From Candidatus Parvarchaeota archaeon (GTDB taxonomy: Archaea > Nanobdellota > Nanobdellia > Pacearchaeales > GW2011-AR1), in the NCBI GenBank assembly GCA_004195435.1, contig PSPM01000010.1, positions 1 to 7,875 on the forward strand: a stretch of 7,875 nucleotides of DNA. The letters run 5' to 3'. Below the pieces are notes generated by a model. That model had not been told where the DNA came from. It saw only the letters and a program-made list of their open reading frames with translations, and made no database searches. The translations under genes were made by a program, and so were the position numbers. Positions 1-5,100 of the stretch are shown here, one piece after another. How positions within the stretch are numbered: the first letter of the stretch is position 1; each line of letters starts with the position of its first letter.

Positions 1-414
1 TTCTTTACCAAAAATACCCAACTTTCCCTCTCCAGTCATTGCCCAACAATCAAATATTGTGTTAGCTGTTTCTCTTTCTATAATTTCCTTTGCCTTTTCT
101 GGTTTATCCAAATTTATTTTAACTCCGCGAATATTTTCTTCTCCTGCAAATTGCTCGCAGGCATCCGTTTTCCCAGAAGTACTTATGCAAATTTTTTCAG
201 TAGTGCACTGCAAGGGAACTATCTGTGTTCCAAGTGGCAAAGTAGCTCGCTCAATTATTGAAAGCTTACACAGCTCTCTATTAGTCATATTGCCCTGGTC
301 AAAAAATAAAGAAAGAAACATAACGACCACGATAAATCCGGCAATAGCTAGGACTATCATTATAATCTGCTGTGAAGATACCTCTCCTCTTTTTTCCATA
401 TTTCTCTCAACCAT
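1..414 (-). CDS. Signal-anchored cysteine-rich exported protein, pilin-like N-terminus (partial, C-terminus beyond left edge)
   Basis: Reading the complement from the ATG at 414 gives 138 codons with no stop up to base 1, so only the N-terminal part is present. The N-terminus is basic (VERNMEKRGEV), followed by a hydrophobic helix at about residues 15-38 and then a soluble region with five cysteines (49, 70, 76, 86, 123), which suggests an exterior domain with disulfides. K8-R9-G10 just before the helix resembles a class III (archaeal prepilin-type) cleavage site, with E11 at +1. A second Met at residue 6 (position 399) would leave a five-residue leader. A GGAGG lies at 434-438, but its spacing to either ATG is long, so the start is uncertain. 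It is the fourth gene of a leftward operon, 15 bp after the 39-aa gene. The segment FDCWAMTGEGKLGIF resembles, from memory only, a motif in hypothetical DPANN proteins. Function is unknown; a minor pseudopilin or a secreted protein is inferred from context. Confidence 0.8.
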   Translation of the reverse strand, partial: MVERNMEKRGEVSSQQIIMIVLAIAGFIVVVMFLSLFFDQGNMTNRELCKLSIIERATLPLGTQIVPLQCTTEKICISTSGKTDACEQFAGEENIRGVKINLDKPEKAKEIIERETANTIFDCWAMTGEGKLGIFGKE

Positions 415-429
415 ATTGAACTTATATTT

Positions 430-549
430 TTAACCTCCAGTCAATCTATTAATCAAAAAATAAATTGCGCTACTCCCAGCTATGAAAATCAAAATCCAAA
501 CTAAAATCGTCACAATTGTTCTTTCTGAAAGTCCTTTTTTATTTTTCAT
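430..549 (-). CDS. 39-aa single-span membrane peptide with class III-like signal
   Basis: This is a complete small frame from ATG at 549 to TAA at 432-430. It encodes a 39-residue protein starting MKNKKGLSERTIVTIL. After six residues containing K4-K5-G6 comes one hydrophobic helix (about residues 11-34), and the protein ends INRLTGG. The K-K-G followed by L-S-E matches the form of an archaeal prepilin cleavage site with an acidic residue at +3; if cut there, a 33-residue, almost pure helix would remain. The gene sits 12 bp after the stop of the 373-aa gene and 15 bp before the next start, so it fits tightly into the operon. No Shine-Dalgarno sequence is visible upstream, and translation may depend on coupling to the gene before it. 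It could be a very small pilin-like subunit or a membrane accessory peptide. No function is recognised, and the case rests on operon fit and the N-terminal pattern. Confidence 0.68.
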   Translation of the reverse strand: MKNKKGLSERTIVTILVWILIFIAGSSAIYFLINRLTGG

Positions 550-561
550 TTTATTCTATGT

Positions 562-1683
562 TTAAATTTGAGGTTCTACTTGGTCATCTGGAAGCAAGGG
601 GAAATCATCAAAAGTTGGTGGCCTAAATTTAGAATTATAAACTAGCATAATATTCTCAATAGATTTTGAGAGGTAATACGAATAAGAATTTTCTTCCGTT
701 ACTAATTCTACCTTTTCTTCTTGTCCCTCTTTAATCAATTTTGCTGATAAAATCGTTCCTTCGCAAGATGCTGAGTTCTTACTCCAAACATAAAATAGAT
801 AATCATAAAATTTTGATCCCTCACCTCCAGAATGCCTCTTCCCCCTTCCTAAATAATCATAATTCCAGGCATATTGTCCAGAAAGTTGTTTTTTCCAATG
901 CAAATTCCAATAGTTTTCACATTCAACTACTACTTCCCAATCATTCACCCAGTCACTTCTATCATCAAATTTTATCTCAGGCATGCTAGAATATTTGTCT
1001 TCTCCGAACTTTTCATCATTTAAATCAACAACCAAATAAGGATTCATTTTCCTAACTGTATAACTCTTCCCAGCAAATTTAACAAACTTTTCATAATCTT
1101 CTCCGGCCAAAATTTGATCTCTCCATTCAATTATTTTTTTATTTGATTTCGCATAGTAATTGGAATCAAACTTTCCCATACCATCTCCAACTTTTTTAAT
1201 AAACTTAGGTTCATCATTATAAGGTATTTGGATAGTTTCTTCATAGACAGTTCCAACATAGGGCTTTTCTAATTTATTTATAAATTGATGCATCGGTTTC
1301 TTATGAAGAACAACTTCTGATAGTCTAAAGTTTCCTGTCCGAAATTTATAAGGAGTTTTTCTCTCCCCCATAAAAAACGCCTCAAAATTTTCCTCAGCTT
1401 CTACAACATTAATTTCATGATCTCCTAAAATTAAATTCTCTTCTTTTGCTAATTTCCAAGATCTTCCATCATAATGATAAAGTTCATTATCTTCTAAATT
1501 ATAACCAATTATAGCATCTCCAACCAATTCTGTGTCTTGCTCGAACGTGGGCAAAAACTTGAAAAAATTGGTAAATTTACCGAACTGCCCGCCGGCACCT
1601 ATCAAGACAAGAATTAAAACTATTACTGCGACAATTCCTAAAATTAATTTATTTATAGGCAAACCCTGTCCTTTTTTATTCAT
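562..1683 (-). CDS. 373-aa signal-anchored extracytoplasmic protein, pilin-like N-terminus
   Basis: This protein of unknown function begins MNKKGQGLPINKLILGIV. Residues 12-30 form a strongly hydrophobic helix, and about 340 hydrophilic residues rich in Tyr, Trp, Asp, Glu and Lys follow. K3-K4-G5-Q6 resembles the class III signal of archaeal pilins and archaellins, where Q often follows the cleaved Gly, but the usual acidic residue a few positions later is absent (N11 instead), so it may remain a plain N-terminal anchor. The only two cysteines are 255 and 307, a possible disulfide. The C-terminus is proline-rich and acidic (PLLPDDQVEPQI). Its ATG overlaps the TGA of the upstream 55-aa gene, which implies cotranscription and translational coupling, and the 39-aa gene follows after 12 bp. 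The size is large for a major pilin. It could be a tip or minor pseudopilin, an adhesin-like subunit, or a cargo protein presented at the cell surface. No enzymatic motif was recognised. Confidence 0.85.
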   Translation of the reverse strand: MNKKGQGLPINKLILGIVAVIVLILVLIGAGGQFGKFTNFFKFLPTFEQDTELVGDAIIGYNLEDNELYHYDGRSWKLAKEENLILGDHEINVVEAEENFEAFFMGERKTPYKFRTGNFRLSEVVLHKKPMHQFINKLEKPYVGTVYEETIQIPYNDEPKFIKKVGDGMGKFDSNYYAKSNKKIIEWRDQILAGEDYEKFVKFAGKSYTVRKMNPYLVVDLNDEKFGEDKYSSMPEIKFDDRSDWVNDWEVVVECENYWNLHWKKQLSGQYAWNYDYLGRGKRHSGGEGSKFYDYLFYVWSKNSASCEGTILSAKLIKEGQEEKVELVTEENSYSYYLSKSIENIMLVYNSKFRPPTFDDFPLLPDDQVEPQI

Positions 1684-1847
1684 CTTCCAAATCTAAAAAC
1701 ATCTTTAAAATAATTAATCGCACTAATCCCCCTTCCGCTAATTATCATATAGAGTATGAGAACAAAAATTAAAACAGCAATCCCGATCATCCAGGGAATA
1801 AGTGTCTCCCAAACAACTCCCTTTTTCCCGAACCCCTTTATTTTCAT
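1680..1847 (-). CDS. 55-aa single-span membrane protein with pilin-like N-terminus, first gene of leftward operon
   Basis: Reading the complement from ATG at 1847 to TGA at 1682-1680 gives 55 residues, starting MKIKGFGKKGVVWETLIPW. K8-K9-G10 precedes a hydrophobic helix at about residues 12-37, and a short basic tail ends FKDVFRFGR. If cleaved after G10, the mature protein would begin VVWE, with an acidic residue at +4, close to the conserved Glu of type IV pilins. The last four bases (ATGA) overlap the start of the 373-aa gene, which strongly supports that it is translated. A TATA-like element at 1868-1876 lies about 25 bp upstream of the ATG, so the transcript is probably leaderless and this is the first gene of the operon. 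It lies divergent from the TadC/FlaJ-like gene. Function is unknown; a small pilin-like subunit or membrane chaperone for the 373-aa protein is inferred. Confidence 0.75.
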   Translation of the reverse strand: MKIKGFGKKGVVWETLIPWMIGIAVLIFVLILYMIISGRGISAINYFKDVFRFGR

Positions 1848-1867
1848 TAAAATATATATAAATTATT

Positions 1868-1876
1868 TATTATAAA
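1868..1876 (-). promoter_or_regulatory. TATA box of the leftward pilin-like operon
   Basis: On the minus strand this reads TTTATAATA. Its centre is about 25 bp from the ATG at 1847, the usual TATA-to-start distance in archaea, so transcription should begin at or next to the start codon and give a leaderless mRNA. The alternating AT run at 1851-1860 is too close to the ATG to serve as the TATA box. Confidence 0.5.
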
Positions 1877-1888
1877 TCTAACCATACA

Positions 1889-1896
1889 TTTTATAA
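1889..1896 (+). promoter_or_regulatory. Candidate TATA box of the platform-protein operon
   Basis: The sequence TTTTATAA is centred about 41 bp before the ATG at 1934. A start site about 26 bp downstream would fall near 1919 and leave a short leader that includes GGGG at 1925-1928. The region is very AT-rich, and TTTATAAT nearer the gene is an alternative, so this is tentative. It lies back to back with the TATA box of the leftward operon. Confidence 0.35.
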
Positions 1897-1924
1897 CTTT
1901 CTTTTTCATTTAATTTATAATAAA

Positions 1925-1928
1925 GGGG
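1925..1928 (+). promoter_or_regulatory. Purine-rich ribosome binding site before the platform gene
   Basis: GGGG inside AAAGGGGAATAA sits five bases before the ATG at 1934. It is only a partial match to the archaeal GGAGG consensus. A stop codon (TAA, 1931-1933) lies in frame immediately upstream of the ATG, so the coding region cannot start earlier. Confidence 0.4.
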
Positions 1929-1933
1929 AATAA

Positions 1934-4096
1934 ATGCCAACTGCAGAAGAAATTCTAAGAAAATATAGTAAAAAGATAGGGGATAAAATTGAACCTAATT
2001 CTTTAGGAAAAAAAGGTTTTTCCAAAGAATATTCTAAATTTAGAAAAGAAATGGTTCCTGAGCTTACAAGATATGAAAGATGGGCTAATACTCTTGGAAA
2101 TTTAATAAAAATAAAGGGGTCTAAAAAAGACGAAAAAAAAGTTGGAAAAGCTTTAGAGATAGCGCATCTTGAAGTAACTCCTGGACAAGCTCTAACCCTT
2201 GCAGTAGTTTCACTTTTGATAGCTTTCTTCATCACTTTACTTTCGATAACAGCAATTTACCTGATAACCGGAACCTTCCAATTACTACTTGGGTTCCTAG
2301 GCCTGCTAGTTAGCTTATTCATATTTTATTATACTTATTCTATGCCTCAGAGATTAGCAAATTCTTGGAGACTTAAAGCCTCATCCCAAATGGTTCCTGC
2401 AATTCTTTACATAGTAGTTTATATGAAACATACTTCCAATTTGGAAAGAGCCATACAATTCGCATCACAACATCTAGAAGGACCTCTTGCCCTAGATTTC
2501 AGAAAAATATTTTACAATGTAGAGATAGGAAAATTTTCATCTATAAAGCAATCAATTAATAATTACCTTGGAACTTGGAGTGATTATTCTCCGGAATTTG
2601 TAGAATCTGTTCATTTAATAGAATCCAGTTTATATGAACCAATTGAAGGAAGAAGAATACAAATTCTTGAAAAATCATTACAGGTAATTTTGGATGGAGT
2701 TTATGAAAAAATGCTTGCATATACTAGGGAGATCAAAGGCCCCCTTACTAACTTATATATGCTCGGAATAATTCTTCCAACTCTTGGACTCGCCTTGCTA
2801 CCATTAGCATCTGCATTAATGGGAGGCATAATTCAATGGCAGCATATAATGATAATCTTCAATGTATTAATCCCTTTCTTAGTTTTCTATATGACTACTG
2901 AGGTGCTTCTAAAAAGACCTGGAGGGCATGGAGAAGCATCGATAGCAGAATTAAATCCAGACTACAATAAATTTAATTCGAAAAAACCTTGGGTAATTGC
3001 TTCATTCATTGCCATACCTTTGCTAATAATTGGATTGCTCCCATTCATTTTCCAAATAGGATTTTTAACTTCTCCATTCGGTCTTGAAAATGATTATACC
3101 TTTAAACAAATTGGAATTGGATTTAACGAGAATATTGCAAATACAAAAATATTTGACTTCAAAGAAGTTGATGGATCTTTGATAGGTCCTTTTGGCCCTG
3201 GATCGATCTTCTTAAGTTTATTTATCCCCCTATCTATTGCTGTATTCTTTTCGACAGCTTACAAAAGGAAAACAAAGGATCTCATAGTTTCTAGAAATCA
3301 TACAAAAGCACTTGAAAAAGAATTCGCAAATTCAATTTTTCAACTAGGAAATAGATTAGGGGATGGAACTCCTGCAGAAATTGCATTCTCAAAAGTTGCT
3401 CATTCAACTCAAGGGCTTAAAACTCAGAAATTTTTCTCATTAGTTAATCAAAATATTCAACAATTAGGAATGACTTTGGAAGAAGCGATATTTAATCCTA
3501 AGAGGGGAGCAATTATCTATTACCCTTCTGCATTAATTTCTACAAGCATGAGGATTCTTGTAGAATCGGTAAAAAAGGGATTAAAAGTTGCAGCTAGAAG
3601 TTTAATGTCAATATCTGAATACATAAAAAATATTCAAAAAATAAATAATCGACTTAAAGACTTATTAGCAGAAGTTGTTTCGGACATGAAATCAAACATG
3701 GTTTTCCTTGCCCCACTTTTAGCAGGAATTGTAGTGGGCTTGTCTGCAATGATAAGTTCGATCTTGAATCAATTACAAGCACTTGCGATTGCCGGACAAG
3801 GAGATTCACAAATCGCAGGACTTGGATCTGTAGCAAATATTATGCAAATTTTTGACATCACAAAAATAATTCCGCCTTACTTCATTCAAGTAACTATCGG
3901 GATCTACATTGTAGAAATAATATTTATTTTAACTGCTGCACTTGTAACAGTTGATTCAGGAAAGGATAAGTTAAAGGAAAAATATGAATTATCGAAAAAT
4001 CTTCGTAGAGGAATACTTATCTATCTAGGAACGGCGTTCATCTCTACCTTAGTTTTGACCGTTCTATCGGCAATCGCATTGCAGGGGATAACATGA
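1934..4096 (+). CDS. Archaeal type II/IV secretion membrane platform protein (TadC/FlaJ/T2SSF family)
   Basis: This 720-aa polytopic protein fits the archaeal FlaJ/TadC (T2SSF) family, the inner-membrane platform on which a type IV pilus or archaellum is assembled and to which the GspE-type ATPase docks. It has two tandem halves. About nine hydrophobic segments are visible, near residues 86-111, 114-135, 272-298, 303-325, 353-377, 424-441, 587-612, 648-672 and 692-716. The soluble stretches at about 140-270 (SSQMVPAILYIVVYMKHTSN, then ERAIQFASQHLEGPL) and 445-585 (ANSIFQLGNRLGDGTPAEIA) are the paired helical T2SSF cytoplasmic domains. A hydrophilic loop at about 378-423 probably faces outwards. 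The roughly 80-residue N-terminus is basic and cytoplasmic. The start is fixed by an in-frame stop directly upstream. The stop overlaps the aminopeptidase start (ATGA), so the two are cotranscribed. The matching ATPase is on the opposite strand further right, and pilin-like proteins lie divergently to the left. Confidence 0.9.
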   Translation: MPTAEEILRKYSKKIGDKIEPNSLGKKGFSKEYSKFRKEMVPELTRYERWANTLGNLIKIKGSKKDEKKVGKALEIAHLEVTPGQALTLAVVSLLIAFFITLLSITAIYLITGTFQLLLGFLGLLVSLFIFYYTYSMPQRLANSWRLKASSQMVPAILYIVVYMKHTSNLERAIQFASQHLEGPLALDFRKIFYNVEIGKFSSIKQSINNYLGTWSDYSPEFVESVHLIESSLYEPIEGRRIQILEKSLQVILDGVYEKMLAYTREIKGPLTNLYMLGIILPTLGLALLPLASALMGGIIQWQHIMIIFNVLIPFLVFYMTTEVLLKRPGGHGEASIAELNPDYNKFNSKKPWVIASFIAIPLLIIGLLPFIFQIGFLTSPFGLENDYTFKQIGIGFNENIANTKIFDFKEVDGSLIGPFGPGSIFLSLFIPLSIAVFFSTAYKRKTKDLIVSRNHTKALEKEFANSIFQLGNRLGDGTPAEIAFSKVAHSTQGLKTQKFFSLVNQNIQQLGMTLEEAIFNPKRGAIIYYPSALISTSMRILVESVKKGLKVAARSLMSISEYIKNIQKINNRLKDLLAEVVSDMKSNMVFLAPLLAGIVVGLSAMISSILNQLQALAIAGQGDSQIAGLGSVANIMQIFDITKIIPPYFIQVTIGIYIVEIIFILTAALVTVDSGKDKLKEKYELSKNLRRGILIYLGTAFISTLVLTVLSAIALQGIT

Positions 4097-5100
4097 TCAA
4101 AACAATAAAAAGAGGAGCAATACAGGCAGTAAAGAACTGCATGCAAATAAGTGAAAAAGATTATGTGGTTATAATTACCGACAAAGCTACACAAAAAGTT
4201 GCATCAGAAATTGAAAAAGAATCTAAAAAAATAACTACTAGAGTAAAATTATTTGTTCTTGAAGACTATGGAAAAAGACCTCTAAAAAAATTTCCAGAAG
4301 AAATAAAAGAATCTTTGAAAAATTCTACAGCTAGTTTTTATATGGCTGAAATTAATAAAGGGGAAAAAAATGTATTAAGAAAACCACTAATGAAATTCTC
4401 ACTTACTAAAGGTAGGCAGGCTCACATGCCAAATATAACTGCTAAACTAATGCGTCAAGGAATGAATACTGATTACAAAAAAATAAAAAAGATCTCTAAA
4501 AAAGTTTATAAGATAGTTTCAAAGGCGAAAAAAATAAAAGTTTCAACAAAAAAAGGAACTAATTTGGTGGCCACATTCAACTCGAAAAATGACTGGATAA
4601 TTGCTGATGGAGATATAAAAAATTCTCCAGTTAAGTTGAGCAACTTGCCAGATGGAGAAGTCTTCACAACACCTGGGGAAGTAAATGGAACTGCAGTTGT
4701 TGATGGATGTATTGGAGATTATTTCATTAAACTTGGAAAACTCAAACATCCAATCATAGTAAAAATAAAGAAAAATAAAGTAGAAAGTATAAAAACAAAA
4801 AACAAAAGCTTAGAAAAAAAGCTTAGAAAGTATATAAAACAAGATCAAAATGCTTGTAAAATCGGAGAATTTGCCATTGGAACAAATATTGGATTGAAAA
4901 AAATAGTTGGCAATTTGTTGCAAGATGAAAAATTTCCTGGAATTCATATAGCTCTTGGAGATTGCTTAGGAGAATTCACAAAAGCGAAAAAGTGTTCTAG
5001 TAAAGCTCATCTAGATATGGTAATAACCAAAACAAATATTGAAGTTGATGGAAAAGAGATTATGAGAAACGGGAAATTTATTAAATCGATTCTAAAATAA
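4093..5100 (+). CDS. M29-family metallo-aminopeptidase (aminopeptidase T/AmpS-like, COG2309)
   Basis: This 335-aa cytoplasmic protein is expected to remove N-terminal residues from peptides with two bound metal ions. The C-terminal half carries the M29 pattern: NLPDGEVFTTPGEVNGT (E189, E196), an Asp-Gly-x-Ile-Gly turn (about 204-208), GEFAIGTN (E259), DEKFPGIHIALGD (E279, H285) and HLD (H306, D308). In characterised M29 enzymes, Glu residues and a His/His-Asp set in these blocks bind the metals; all appear present. The N-terminal half (1-140) is divergent and lysine-rich, as in archaeal members, and the protein is somewhat shorter than bacterial enzymes of about 410 aa. No signal peptide is seen. 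Its ATG overlaps the stop of the platform gene, so translation is coupled. Whether it works with the secretion machine or merely shares its transcript is unknown. A 13-bp tandem repeat lies inside the gene (4804-4829). The stop abuts that of the convergent ATPase. Confidence 0.83.
   Translation: MIKTIKRGAIQAVKNCMQISEKDYVVIITDKATQKVASEIEKESKKITTRVKLFVLEDYGKRPLKKFPEEIKESLKNSTASFYMAEINKGEKNVLRKPLMKFSLTKGRQAHMPNITAKLMRQGMNTDYKKIKKISKKVYKIVSKAKKIKVSTKKGTNLVATFNSKNDWIIADGDIKNSPVKLSNLPDGEVFTTPGEVNGTAVVDGCIGDYFIKLGKLKHPIIVKIKKNKVESIKTKNKSLEKKLRKYIKQDQNACKIGEFAIGTNIGLKKIVGNLLQDEKFPGIHIALGDCLGEFTKAKKCSSKAHLDMVITKTNIEVDGKEIMRNGKFIKSILK
4804..4829 (+). repeat. Perfect 13-bp tandem repeat inside the aminopeptidase gene
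   Basis: AAAAGCTTAGAAA occurs twice back to back (4804-4816 and 4817-4829). It encodes NKSLEKKLRK around residues 237-246, a lysine-rich stretch between the two conserved M29 blocks. Because 13 is not a multiple of three, the two copies are read in different frames, and the downstream frame remains open through the catalytic motifs. Confidence 0.8.

Noticed and set aside
59..433. Plus-strand open frame of 124 aa with hydrophobic stretches
   Set aside because: It is antisense to the left-edge anchored protein, which has the coherent basic leader, helix and ectodomain and fits the operon spacing. The plus-strand frame has no promoter or gene context.
741..989. Plus-strand 82-aa open frame
   Set aside because: It lies wholly antisense inside the 373-aa gene, is rich in Ser, His and Asn as expected for an AT-rich shadow, and has no start signals.
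562..1683. Calling the 373-aa protein an archaellin or major pilin
   Set aside because: It is large, lacks the acidic residue after the putative cleavage site, and has no recognisable archaellin or PilA-type domain; only the N-terminal pattern is similar.
1851..1860. Alternating AT run as a TATA box for the leftward operon
   Set aside because: It lies fewer than ten bases from the ATG at 1847, too close for an archaeal TATA box; the element at 1868-1876 has the right spacing.
1915..2235. Minus-strand 106-aa open frame overlapping the platform gene start
   Set aside because: It is antisense to the conserved N-terminal region of the platform protein, and its composition is that of a shadow frame.
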